Of a stretch of DNA of 64,000 nucleotides, positions 8,324-16,723 are shown in pieces. Position 1 is the first letter of the stretch. Each line of letters starts with the position of its first letter. Both the position numbers and the translations under genes were made by a program. Under the pieces are notes generated by a model. The model was not told the origin of the DNA. It searched no databases and saw only the letters and a program-made list of their open reading frames with translations. The DNA is from Paraburkholderia phytofirmans PsJN. GTDB taxonomy: Bacteria > Pseudomonadota > Gammaproteobacteria > Burkholderiales > Burkholderiaceae. Location: contig NC_010676.1 in the NCBI RefSeq assembly GCF_000020125.1, positions 930,001 to 994,000 of the forward strand. Direction: 5' to 3'.

Positions 8324-9244
8324 TCAATCCACCTGCCGCCGCACCCGTCCGCCTGGCCGCAGCACCGAAAGCAACGGCCAGCCGAGATTCACCCCCAGAC
8401 TCGCCACCACGATCAACGCCATGCCCGCCAGCTGCAACATCGACAATGTCCGTCCGTACACGAGCGCATCGACCACGATCGCCGTCAGCGGATACACGAA
8501 CAGCAGCACGGCGATGATCGGCGTGCTCAGCTTGGGCAACGCGCCGTAAATCAGCACGTACGAAAGCCCCGTATGCAGTACGCCCATGCCGACTAGCCAG
8601 AACCACTGCATCGGTCCGATATGCACGGCAGTGAGCGGCGCGATAAACGGCAGGCACACCACACCGACCGCGCACTGCGCGAGCGTCAGCAGATGCGGAC
8701 GCAAATTGCCGAGCCCTTTGGCGATCAGCGTGACGCTCGCATACAGCACCGATCCCACCAGCGCTTCGCCGATCCCGATCAGGTAGCTCGCATGACCTTG
8801 TAGGTTCTCCGTGGCCGCGACGCCCGACGCGAGCACGAGCCCCACAAAAGCAGTCGCGATCCAGCCGAGCCGGTCCATGCCGAGCCGCTCGTTGAACAAC
8901 GCCGCGCCGATCAGCACGACCCAGAACGGCTGCACGTGAAACACCACGGTTGCGACCGCGATGCTGGTGCGATGAATCGCGTCGAAAAAACCGACCCACT
9001 GCGTGACCATCAGCACGCCCGAAATCAGCGCCAGCGCGACGGTGCGCCGCGTGAAATGCGCGCGAGTGAAGAAGCCCTTCCACGCGCAATACGCGGCGAG
9101 CGAGAGAAAGCCGAACAGGCAGCGAAAGAATACGAGCGTGAGCGCGCCGAGCTGCGCTTCCTCGACGAAGATGCCGAGCGTGCCCATCAGAAGCCCGCCG
9201 CTGGCCAGCGTGATGGCGCCTTGTTGACGTTGGGTGAGGGACAT
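8324..9244 (-). CDS. EamA/DMT-family membrane permease
   Basis: A 306-residue hydrophobic protein with ten predicted membrane segments in two homologous halves, the drug/metabolite transporter fold. The first EamA repeat covers about residues 12-145 (with FFRCLFGFLSLAA and the helix-end VFHVQPFWVVL), the second about 155-290 (SVLYASVTLIAKGL, LIYGALPKLSTPIIAVLLF). The start is the ATG at 9244. It is divergent from the LysR gene at 9359 across 114 bases, so that regulator probably controls it. The substrate, an exported amino acid or other metabolite, cannot be told from sequence. Confidence 0.85.
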   Translation of the reverse strand: MSLTQRQQGAITLASGGLLMGTLGIFVEEAQLGALTLVFFRCLFGFLSLAAYCAWKGFFTRAHFTRRTVALALISGVLMVTQWVGFFDAIHRTSIAVATVVFHVQPFWVVLIGAALFNERLGMDRLGWIATAFVGLVLASGVAATENLQGHASYLIGIGEALVGSVLYASVTLIAKGLGNLRPHLLTLAQCAVGVVCLPFIAPLTAVHIGPMQWFWLVGMGVLHTGLSYVLIYGALPKLSTPIIAVLLFVYPLTAIVVDALVYGRTLSMLQLAGMALIVVASLGVNLGWPLLSVLRPGGRVRRQVD

Positions 9245-9324
9245 ACGCAACGGCTCCGCGAATCGATGTGATGAGGTAATGCCCAGAGTATTGCGCGGCT
9301 TGCGCGGCACCGACAAACGAATTA

Positions 9325-9336
9325 AATTGAGCAATT
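9325..9336. promoter_or_regulatory. Candidate LysR-type operator
   Basis: AATTGAGCAATT is a perfect 5-2-5 inverted repeat lying 23 bases upstream of the LysR gene, inside the divergent gap with the EamA gene. Position and symmetry suit autoregulation; it is not a canonical T-N11-A site, so this is tentative. Confidence 0.35.
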
Positions 9337-9358
9337 CCATAAGCGGGATTGATAAATC

Positions 9359-10240
9359 ATGCACCCCGAATTCGACGTCGATCTGCTGCGCACTTTCGTG
9401 GCGGTGGTGGAAACGGGCAGCTTCACGAAGGCGTCGACGACCGTGCATCGTTCGCAGGCGGCGGTCAGTATGCAGATCAAGCGGCTCGAAACCATGCTCG
9501 GCACGACGCTGTTCGCCCGCAATACACGCAATCTGTCGCTCACGCGGCCGGGCAATACGCTGCTCGAATACGCGCGGCGTGTGCTGGCGTTGCATGAGGA
9601 GGCGTGGTCGGCGATTGTTCGGCCGGAGGTGACAGGAAGAGTAGTACTCGGTGCGCCGGACGACTACGTGTCGTCGCTGCTGTCGCCCGTTTTGCGGCGC
9701 TTTTCGAATCTGTATCCGCACGTGGAAATCGAAATCGTCTGCGCGCAAAGCACGTCGCTCGCGCCCATGCTCGCTGACAACAAGATCGATCTTGCCTTCG
9801 TCACGCGCGACCGCAAGCTGCGCGGCGAATTCGTGCGTAGCGAGCCGATGGTGTGGGTGGGGGCGTCGGTGGATACGCCGGTGCTGGCGGCGTCGCCGCT
9901 GCCGGTGGGACTCTATGAGCCGGGCTGCGTGGCGCGCCAGCATACGCTGGCCGCGCTCGACGGCGCGCGGATCCGCTATCGCGCCGCGTTCAGCAGCGCG
10001 AGCCTGATGGGACTGGTGGCGACCGTGGATGCGGGGTTGTCGGTGATTGCGCTCACGCGTTGCAGCGTGCCGCCACGGTTCGCGATTCTCGGTGAAGCAC
10101 AGGGTTTGCCGAAGATCGCGCCGCTGGAAATCGTGGTGGCGCGCAGCGCCAAATCGGATCGTCCGACTTGCGATTATCTGGCCGCGCAGATGATGCAGGA
10201 TCTGTCGCAGCGGCCTCAGGCGCGTGGGGCTTCGGCTTAG
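9359..10240 (+). CDS. LysR-family transcriptional regulator
   Basis: A 293-residue regulator. The winged helix-turn-helix spans about residues 5-65, with the motif FTKASTTVHRSQAAVSMQIKRLE followed by the usual G-T-LFARNTR wing. The remainder is a periplasmic-binding-protein-like effector domain (VVLGAPDDYVSS from about 93, then IDLAFVTRD). The ATG at 9359 gives MHPEFDVDLLRTFVAVVE, the usual LysR N-terminus. It most likely controls the divergent EamA permease and itself. The effector is unknown. Confidence 0.9.
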   Translation: MHPEFDVDLLRTFVAVVETGSFTKASTTVHRSQAAVSMQIKRLETMLGTTLFARNTRNLSLTRPGNTLLEYARRVLALHEEAWSAIVRPEVTGRVVLGAPDDYVSSLLSPVLRRFSNLYPHVEIEIVCAQSTSLAPMLADNKIDLAFVTRDRKLRGEFVRSEPMVWVGASVDTPVLAASPLPVGLYEPGCVARQHTLAALDGARIRYRAAFSSASLMGLVATVDAGLSVIALTRCSVPPRFAILGEAQGLPKIAPLEIVVARSAKSDRPTCDYLAAQMMQDLSQRPQARGASA

Positions 10241-10272
10241 GGGCGGGCAGAAGCGATTGTGCGGGTCGAGTT

Positions 10273-10308
10273 GCGGAAGGCGGCATTCAAGTTCGCCTTC
10301 GCACTTTT
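10273..10308. terminator. Possible bidirectional terminator between LysR and fbpC-like genes
   Basis: GCGGAAGGCG and CGCCTTCGC form a stem with one bulged G, followed by CACTTTTAAT. It sits between the converging ends of the LysR gene (10240) and the ABC ATPase gene (10327). The T-tract is short, so strength is doubtful. Confidence 0.4.
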
Positions 10309-10326
10309 AATGTTCAAACGCTGCGT

Positions 10327-11385
10327 TCAAGCACGCGCATAAGCCGTCACTTCGCCATCCACCGCAAGCCGTACCTGCTCGCCCGGCCGCGGGCAGAGAT
10401 AGCCCGGCACCCGCGCGCGCACCATCGTCCGCGCGTCGGAACGCAATTGCAGCGCGACGCCCGCGTCCTGCCCTTGAAAGATCACTTCCGTGACGACAGC
10501 GTCATACGTTGCCGCGCCGTTAGGCATCCTTTCTTCGGCGCGCAACAGACGGATCTGCTCGGGCCGCACCATCACGTCCACAGCGCCTTGGCCGGTCGGC
10601 CCGGACAACGACAACTCGCCGAGCTCGCACCTCACGCGATCCCGTATGGCCATGCCCGGCAACAACACCGCCTCGCCGACGAACGATGCCAGCTCGCGCG
10701 TCACTGGCCGGCGATAGAGCGTCTCCGGCGTCGCCGTCTGGATCAGCCGGCCGTTCCACAACACCGCCACTTCATGTCCGAGCGACAACGCCTCGGATTG
10801 ATCGTGCGTGACCAGCACGGCCGTCGCGCCGGTCGCGGCCAACGCGCTGGCCACGGCTTGCCGGGTTTCGAGCCGCAAGGCGGCGTCGAGCGACGAGAAG
10901 GGTTCGTCGAGCATCACCAGCGTTGGCGACGGCGCGAGCGCACGCGCCAGCGCGACGCGCTGCTGCTGACCGCCCGACAACTGCTGCGGCGCGCGTTCGC
11001 CGAAATTCCCCGGCAAGCCGACCAGCTCCAGCAACTCGGCCACGCGATGCCGCGCGCGTCGCTGCGCGCGCGGCAAGCCGAACACGATGTTGTCCGCCAC
11101 CGACAGATGCGGAAACAGCGCGCCTTCTTGCGGCACATAGCCGATGCGGCGCTGTTCGGAGGGCACATGCAGATCGTCGCCGACTACGCGGCGGCCGTCG
11201 ATTTCGACACTGCCGCCGTCGGCGCGTTCGAAACCGCACAGCAAGCGCAGCAAGGTGGTCTTGCCGCTGCCCGACGGACCGAGCAGCGCCAGCAGTGTGC
11301 CGCGCTCGACGGAAAGATCGATGCCGTGCAGCACAGGCGTGCCGTCGAATGATTTTTGCAGCCCGCGGATACGAAGTTCGCTCAT
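10327..11385 (-). CDS. fbpC: Ferric iron-type ABC transporter, ATP-binding protein
   Basis: A 352-residue ATPase of the FbpC/PotA group. It has Walker A GPSGSGKTT (about residue 35), Q-loop VPQEGALFPHLSV, signature [15 protein letters not shown], Walker B LVMLDEPFSSLD and H-loop VTHDQSEAL, then a C-terminal regulatory TOBE-like region from about residue 240. It energises import by the FbpB-type permease encoded 28 bases upstream. Last gene of the iron-type operon. Iron is inferred from the binding protein and the Fur-box candidate; thiamine or polyamine ATPases look similar. Confidence 0.88.
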   Translation of the reverse strand: MSELRIRGLQKSFDGTPVLHGIDLSVERGTLLALLGPSGSGKTTLLRLLCGFERADGGSVEIDGRRVVGDDLHVPSEQRRIGYVPQEGALFPHLSVADNIVFGLPRAQRRARHRVAELLELVGLPGNFGERAPQQLSGGQQQRVALARALAPSPTLVMLDEPFSSLDAALRLETRQAVASALAATGATAVLVTHDQSEALSLGHEVAVLWNGRLIQTATPETLYRRPVTRELASFVGEAVLLPGMAIRDRVRCELGELSLSGPTGQGAVDVMVRPEQIRLLRAEERMPNGAATYDAVVTEVIFQGQDAGVALQLRSDARTMVRARVPGYLCPRPGEQVRLAVDGEVTAYARA

Positions 11386-11413
11386 GAAAATCCGATGATA
11401 AAAGCGCTGCGCG

Positions 11414-13018
11414 TCAGCTGCGTTCGCCGAGCAGCGCCGATTTGCCGAGCAATGCGAACAGGAGGCCGGAAGCGAACAGCGAGATGCCGGTAAGCAACGC
11501 CGCGTAGGGCGCCGCCGCGGCGAACGCCATGGTCGACGTGTCGGCCCAGACTTGGGTGGCGAGCGTTTGCGTGTCGAGCGGGGAGAGCAGCAGCGTCGCG
11601 TTCAGTTCAGTGACGACCGAGATGAACACCATCGCCGCGGCCGCGCCGAGCCCCGGTCCGGCGAGCGGCAACACCACGCGCAACAGCGTCTGCGACCAGT
11701 TCAGGCCGAGTGCGCGCGCGGTCTCTTCGAGGCGCGGCTGCGCCTGCATGAAGGCGGCGCGCACACTGACGAGCGCAAGCGGCATGAACAGCATGGAGTA
11801 GGCGATCACCAGCAGCGTTGCGCTCTGATAGAGCGGTTGCAGCGCATGGACCGCGAGCGACACGATCGCCAGCGCGATCACCAGCCCCGGCACGCCCTGC
11901 GCGAGAAACACCGTGCGTTCGAACAGAGTCGCGAAACGGGTCGGATAGCGCACTAGCAGGAACGCCAGCGGCACCACGAGCAAGGTGGTCAGCAACGCCG
12001 CGGCAAGCCCGAAACCGAGCGACGAAATCGTGGCATTGAACAGCAGTTCGGGCGACACATCAGCCGGCGTGACGGCTGCCGCGCCCGGCTGCGTGAGCCA
12101 GTAGCCGATCATGCCGAGCGGCACGCCGAGCGTGGTGACTGACAGCAACGCAAGGCCGGCGACGACGATCCAGCGCCAAACGCCGAGCTCGTAGCGCAAG
12201 ACCGCGCGACGTGTGCCGCGATCGACGCGTTCATAACGCGCCGCGCCGCGCACGCGAAACTCGAATGCCAGCACGATCAGGCAGATCACGATCAACAGGC
12301 AAGCGAGCAGCGAAGCGCCGCCGCCATCGAAACTGGTGCGGAATTCCGCGTAGATCTGCGTGGTGAAGGTACGAAAACGCAGCAGCGTAAATGCGCCGAA
12401 CTCGGACAGCACGCCGAGCGCGACCAGCAGCATGCCGCCGAGCAACGCGGGGCGCAGTTGCGGCAGCACCACGCGAATGAACGTGGTCCAACGGTTGCAA
12501 CCGAGTGCGCGAGCGCTTTCTTCGAGCGCCGGATCCATGCCGCGCAACGCGGCGGCAACCGGCAGATAGACCAGCGGAAAATACGCACAGGTCAGCACGA
12601 GCAACGCGCCCGTGAAGTCCTGCAGATCCTGACTCAGCGACACCCACGCATAGCTCGAAATAAACGCGGGCATGGCGAGCGGCGCGGCGCTCAACACGGC
12701 CCACGCGCGGCGCCCCGGCAAATGCGTGCGTTCGACGAACCACGCAGCCGCTGTGCCGATCACGGCCGAGACCAGCGTGGTCGAGACAGTGATCGTCAAC
12801 GTGTTGATCAGCAATTCGCCGACCAGCGGCCGGAAGATCAGGTCAATCGCTTCGGCCGCCCCGAAGCTCGCGGCACACCAGAACGTAAACGCAATCGGCA
12901 GCAACACCAGCAAAGCGCTGAGTGCCGCTGCCGCGAACAGCCCGCGAGGCGCACGCGAACGGGCGCGCGCCGGGACCGTGGAGACAGCCGGTGGCCCGGC
13001 TGACAATGCTTCGCTCAT
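11414..13018 (-). CDS. fbpB: Ferric iron-type ABC transporter, fused permease
   Basis: A 534-residue membrane protein with two tandem permease domains and about 12 membrane segments, as in FbpB/SfuB. Each half has the ATPase-contact EAA loop: LEESARALGCNRWTTFIRVVLP near residue 165 and LEETARALGLNWSQTLLRVVLP near residue 430. The ATG at 13018 shares a base with the stop of the binding-protein gene (TAATG), so translation is coupled. It forms the inner-membrane channel for substrate handed over by the periplasmic protein. Confidence 0.9.
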   Translation of the reverse strand: MSEALSAGPPAVSTVPARARSRAPRGLFAAAALSALLVLLPIAFTFWCAASFGAAEAIDLIFRPLVGELLINTLTITVSTTLVSAVIGTAAAWFVERTHLPGRRAWAVLSAAPLAMPAFISSYAWVSLSQDLQDFTGALLVLTCAYFPLVYLPVAAALRGMDPALEESARALGCNRWTTFIRVVLPQLRPALLGGMLLVALGVLSEFGAFTLLRFRTFTTQIYAEFRTSFDGGGASLLACLLIVICLIVLAFEFRVRGAARYERVDRGTRRAVLRYELGVWRWIVVAGLALLSVTTLGVPLGMIGYWLTQPGAAAVTPADVSPELLFNATISSLGFGLAAALLTTLLVVPLAFLLVRYPTRFATLFERTVFLAQGVPGLVIALAIVSLAVHALQPLYQSATLLVIAYSMLFMPLALVSVRAAFMQAQPRLEETARALGLNWSQTLLRVVLPLAGPGLGAAAAMVFISVVTELNATLLLSPLDTQTLATQVWADTSTMAFAAAAPYAALLTGISLFASGLLFALLGKSALLGERS

Positions 13019-14061
13019 TACAGCAGGCCTGCCTGGCGCAGCAGCTTGCCGGCCTGGCTATCGTCGCCGAGTTGCTGGATCGTCAGCGGCGGCGGGCTCA
13101 GTTCGGCGAACGGCTTGAGGATCGGATCCGGTGCGACGCCGGCGTGCAGCGGATACTCGAACATCACATGGCTCTTGGCCATCAATTCCTGCGCGCGCTC
13201 GCTGACGAGATACGCGAGAAACTTCTGCGCGCCGTCCGTGTTGTGCGCGGACTTCAGCACCGCCGCACCCGACACGTTCACGGCCGCGCCGGCGTCGCCG
13301 TTGGCGAAGTGATAGATCGCGCTGCGGGTCTTGGCGTCGCCGAGTTCGGCATGCAGACGCGCCCAGTAGTAGTTGTTGATCAGACCGGTCGCGACACCGC
13401 CGCGGTTCACGGCGGCGACCACGCCTTCGTCGTCGTCGAAAATCTGCGCGTTGGCTTTCAGGCCCTTGAGCCATTGCACCGTTTGCGCTTCGCCCTTCAG
13501 CGCAAGCACGGCGGAGACGAGCGGCAGAAAGTCGCCGTCGCTCGGGGCAATGCCGATCTTGCCTTTCCATTCCGGCTTGGCGAGATCGAACAGCGATTGC
13601 GGCAGTTGCGATGCCTGGACCTTGGTGGTGTTGTAGGCGAGCACGTTTTCACGCGCGGTCACCGCAACCCATGCGCCGGTCGGCGAGTTGAAGCGCGCCG
13701 GCACGGTGGCGAGCGTCGAGGCGTCCACCTTGTTGAGCAGGCCTTTCTCTTCGAGCAGCATCAGCTCCGGCGAGTTTTCCGTGAAGTACACGTCGGCGGG
13801 CGTGGCGGCGCCTTCGGCGACGATCTGCGCGGCCATCGCCGGGCCTTCGCCGTTGCGGATCTTCACCGAGATGCCCGATTGCTTTTCGAAGTCCTTGGCG
13901 AGCAGATTGACGACCTGCTCGTGCTGCGCGTTATACAGCGTGATCGACGCGGCCTCGGCCGCCGACGGCACCGTCGCGAAAGCAGCCAGCGTGAGGGCGA
14001 CTGCGCTGCCTAGCGAAGTGGCCACGGCACGCAGACGCGTGCCAAACGAGTTGTAAGCCAT
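13018..14061 (-). CDS. fbpA: Ferric iron-type ABC transporter, periplasmic binding protein
   Basis: A 347-residue secreted protein. The signal peptide covers about residues 1-36, ending AASAEAA-like before SITLYNAQHEQVV, the usual FbpA mature start. The tyrosine pair in NNYYWARL, which coordinates Fe(III) in FbpA-type proteins, is present at about residue 225. The ATG at 14061 (MAYNSFGTRLRA) is preferred because the upstream extension is polar and would bury the signal sequence. Together with the ATPase, permease and EfeB-type peroxidase this forms an iron acquisition set. Specificity for Fe(III) is inferred from these tyrosines and from context. Confidence 0.88.
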   Translation of the reverse strand: MAYNSFGTRLRAVATSLGSAVALTLAAFATVPSAAEAASITLYNAQHEQVVNLLAKDFEKQSGISVKIRNGEGPAMAAQIVAEGAATPADVYFTENSPELMLLEEKGLLNKVDASTLATVPARFNSPTGAWVAVTARENVLAYNTTKVQASQLPQSLFDLAKPEWKGKIGIAPSDGDFLPLVSAVLALKGEAQTVQWLKGLKANAQIFDDDEGVVAAVNRGGVATGLINNYYWARLHAELGDAKTRSAIYHFANGDAGAAVNVSGAAVLKSAHNTDGAQKFLAYLVSERAQELMAKSHVMFEYPLHAGVAPDPILKPFAELSPPPLTIQQLGDDSQAGKLLRQAGLL

Positions 14062-14119
14062 GATCCAGAAGTCCGTGGTGATGTTGTAGTGATCTGTGTT
14101 GTTGTCGACTGCGTCTGCT

Positions 14120-15424
14120 TTACGTCTCGAACAATCCCGCGCCGATATACGAACCCGGCTTCGCGCCCGGCGGCACGGCAAAAATCGCGCTGCCGACGTG
14201 CGTCGTGAACTGGTTCATCATGTCGAACTTCGCGAGCCTGTCGTTGATCGGAATGAAGCCGGTACGCGGGTCGCTCTGATGCGCGATGAAGATGAGCCCC
14301 GCGTCGTACTCGGTTTCCTGGCGCCATGGCGGCCAGCGCTCGATGTAGAAATTCGTGCCGTCGTTGTACGAGTACGAACGGCGCAAAATCTGCGCGCCGT
14401 TATTGCTCGCCTGATTCGACAGACGCACGTGCGAGTTCTCGGGGATCACCGGGTTCCCGTCCTTGTCTTCTTCCTTCAGGTCGACGGCATCGAACTCGTT
14501 CTTTTTGCCGATCGGCGCGCCGCTGTATTTGTGGCGCCCGAACACCTGTTCCTGGAAGTCCAGTTCGGTGTTGTCCCAGTGCTCCAGCGTGATGCGGATG
14601 CGCCGCACGACGGTGTAGGTGCCGCCTTCCATCCACGGCGCGTCGGCGCTGGCGCCGGCCCACACGAACTGGTTCATCAGCGGCGGCCTGGCGGTGGAGG
14701 GATTGTTGGTGCCGTCCTTGAAGCCCATCAGATTGCGCGGCGTCTGACCGCGCGGACCCGACAGGAAACCGGCCTGGCCCCAGCGCATCGCCGCCGTGCC
14801 GTACGCCATGCGCGACAATTGGCGCACGGCGTGAAACGCCACTTGCGCGTCGTTCGCGCAGGCCTGGATGTACAGGTCGCCGCCGGTCTTTTCCTTGATC
14901 AACTGGTCACCGTTAAAGCGCGGCAGATCGACGAGCGCGGCGGGGCGGCGCGCGGCGAGTCCGTAGCGGTCCTTACCTTCATGAGTGAAGAGACCCGGGC
15001 CGAAGCCGAACGTGATCGTCAGTCCGTTGGGGCCGAGACCGAGTACGTCGCCGGAATCGGGTGCGGCTTTATTCTGGTCCGCGTCGCCGGTGGGCAGCGG
15101 CGCGGCCGTGCCGCCTTGCGTGAGACGCGCGGCCGCCTCGGTCCAGGCGCGCAGCAGGGCGATCACGTCCTCGCGCTTCTCGGTGGTGAGATCGAGCGCG
15201 GCGACGTAGGTATGACTTTGCTGCGGCGTGACGATGCCGCCCTGATGCACGCCGTAGAACGGCTCGACGGCCAGTTGCGGATCGGCGGCGTGCGGCTGTG
15301 TCTTGCCGAGCGCGTTCTGCGACGTCGCCAGACTTGCGCCGAGGCTCGCGCCGGCGGCAACCGCGGCGCCGCCCGCCTTGAGAAACCCGCGCCGTGAAGG
15401 CCGCGGGGGTTGATCGTTTGCCAT
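14120..15424 (-). CDS. efeB: Tat-exported DyP-type peroxidase / deferrochelatase (EfeB-like)
   Basis: A 434-residue heme peroxidase. The N-terminus carries a twin-arginine signal (SRRGFLKAGG, then an Ala-rich core), so the folded, heme-loaded enzyme reaches the periplasm. DyP hallmarks are the distal GFKDGT motif near residue 225 and the proximal-ligand segment SHVRLSN followed by ILRRSYSY near 350. EfeB oxidises ferrous iron for uptake and has been proposed to remove iron from heme. Here it sits with FbpABC rather than EfeU/EfeO. The ATG at 15424 has GGTGA upstream. Its own stop is about 60 bases from fbpA. Confidence 0.92.
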   Translation of the reverse strand: MANDQPPRPSRRGFLKAGGAAVAAGASLGASLATSQNALGKTQPHAADPQLAVEPFYGVHQGGIVTPQQSHTYVAALDLTTEKREDVIALLRAWTEAAARLTQGGTAAPLPTGDADQNKAAPDSGDVLGLGPNGLTITFGFGPGLFTHEGKDRYGLAARRPAALVDLPRFNGDQLIKEKTGGDLYIQACANDAQVAFHAVRQLSRMAYGTAAMRWGQAGFLSGPRGQTPRNLMGFKDGTNNPSTARPPLMNQFVWAGASADAPWMEGGTYTVVRRIRITLEHWDNTELDFQEQVFGRHKYSGAPIGKKNEFDAVDLKEEDKDGNPVIPENSHVRLSNQASNNGAQILRRSYSYNDGTNFYIERWPPWRQETEYDAGLIFIAHQSDPRTGFIPINDRLAKFDMMNQFTTHVGSAIFAVPPGAKPGSYIGAGLFET

Positions 15425-15461
15425 GATTACTTCACCTTCATTCGGCTTGGAGACATTCAAT

Positions 15462-16625
15462 TTATTTCGCGAGCACCAGCGTGTTCACGTCGTCCTGCAC
15501 GTAGTAGAAACCGTCGCCTTCAGGTGTCATCGCGAGGCCGAACAGATCGCCGTTGCCCGGCGGCGATTGCGCCTTGTCGGTGTCGATCCAGCGCGCGTAG
15601 ATCTGCTTGCCGCTGGCCGGATCGATTTCGACGATCTGGCCGTTCAGCGCGTTGGTGACGAGCAGGTGGCCGTTGGGCGCGGTCACCATCGCGAGCGGCC
15701 GGTGCAGCAGGCCGTCGGCCGTCAGTTGACGGCCGACGCCCGCGCTCGTGTCGCGCGTCATCGGTTCGTCGATTTCGGTGATGCGGTTGCCGATCGCGTC
15801 GGACACGTACAGCAGTTTCTGATCGGGCGACAGCGCGAGGCCGGTCGGGCCGACGAGGAACACGCCCTTGTCGGCCTGCGCGCCGAAGCCGCTGCCCACC
15901 ACCGTTTCCTTCTTCACGACCGGCGGCTTGCCGGCCGGCACGTCGAGGTCCAGACGCAGCACGGTGGCCTGCTTGAACACCGGCGGATTGCCGTCCGCGC
16001 CGCCCACGCCGAAGCCGGCCATGCTGACGAACAGCGTCGCGCTGCCGCCGTTGTCGACGACCGCCATGTTGCCCCACGGATCGTTGATGTTCGGGCTACT
16101 GATGGTCGCGGCGACCTTGCCTTGCGGATCGATCACGATCAGACAGCCGGCGCCCTTGGTGCCGGTGGTGCCGTCGTTGCTCGGCGTGCTGCCGACGATC
16201 ACGTAGCCGGACTTGAGCATGGTCATCGCGGTCGAGAGGCCGATGCCGCCCGGACATTCCTTCAGATCGCGCGGCACCGTCGCGAACACCGTCATCTCCC
16301 TGGTGTCCGGGTGGTAGTTGATGATCGTGCTGCCGGTGCCCTGCAGATTCGTTGAGTTATTGAAGTTGCCGACCAGTACGTCGCCTTGCTTGACGGTGCC
16401 CGCCGTGACCGGCGCGACCACCACAGCGTACGGATTCTGGTCGCCGTTGCCCGGCACGGTGTTGATCAGCGTGGTGTGGTGCTTGACGGTTTCGAGGAAA
16501 CCTTGCGGCTCGGCGTGCGCGCTGCCGGCGCTCACCAATGCAGCCGCGCCGAGAGCGGCGGCAAACAAAGGCCATGCGAGGACCCGCGCGGCGCGCGGCG
16601 AAAACTTGCGCGAGGGATTGTTCAC
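15462..16625 (-). CDS. Secreted beta-propeller (NHL/YncE-like) protein of the iron operon
   Basis: A 387-residue protein starting at GTG 16625, which follows CGGAGG by seven bases and begins a classic signal peptide ending SAHA-EPQG. The mature part has repeating blades with loops such as LALSPDQKLLYVSD, AMVTAPNGHLLVTN and LAMTPEGDGFYYV, typical of NHL or YVTN beta-propellers. An alternative ATG at 16724 overlaps the porin stop (TGATG) but would put 33 polar residues before the signal. Function is unknown; lying between an outer-membrane porin and EfeB, it could be a periplasmic binding or scaffold protein. Confidence 0.8.
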   Translation of the reverse strand: MNNPSRKFSPRAARVLAWPLFAAALGAAALVSAGSAHAEPQGFLETVKHHTTLINTVPGNGDQNPYAVVVAPVTAGTVKQGDVLVGNFNNSTNLQGTGSTIINYHPDTREMTVFATVPRDLKECPGGIGLSTAMTMLKSGYVIVGSTPSNDGTTGTKGAGCLIVIDPQGKVAATISSPNINDPWGNMAVVDNGGSATLFVSMAGFGVGGADGNPPVFKQATVLRLDLDVPAGKPPVVKKETVVGSGFGAQADKGVFLVGPTGLALSPDQKLLYVSDAIGNRITEIDEPMTRDTSAGVGRQLTADGLLHRPLAMVTAPNGHLLVTNALNGQIVEIDPASGKQIYARWIDTDKAQSPPGNGDLFGLAMTPEGDGFYYVQDDVNTLVLAK

Positions 16626-16723
16626 GATTGGGCCTCCGTGCCTGCGCACAAAGCGGTGATTGCGGTCATGATCGAAAGCATGGGATTCGATTTGGTCGGT
16701 AGCGTGTGAATTGGGCGCGGTCA

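Noticed and set aside
8324..9943. A 539-codon open frame on the minus strand running through the LysR gene start
   Set aside because: Only the part from the ATG at 9244 has EamA family character. The upstream part is the antisense of the LysR helix-turn-helix gene and has no family features.
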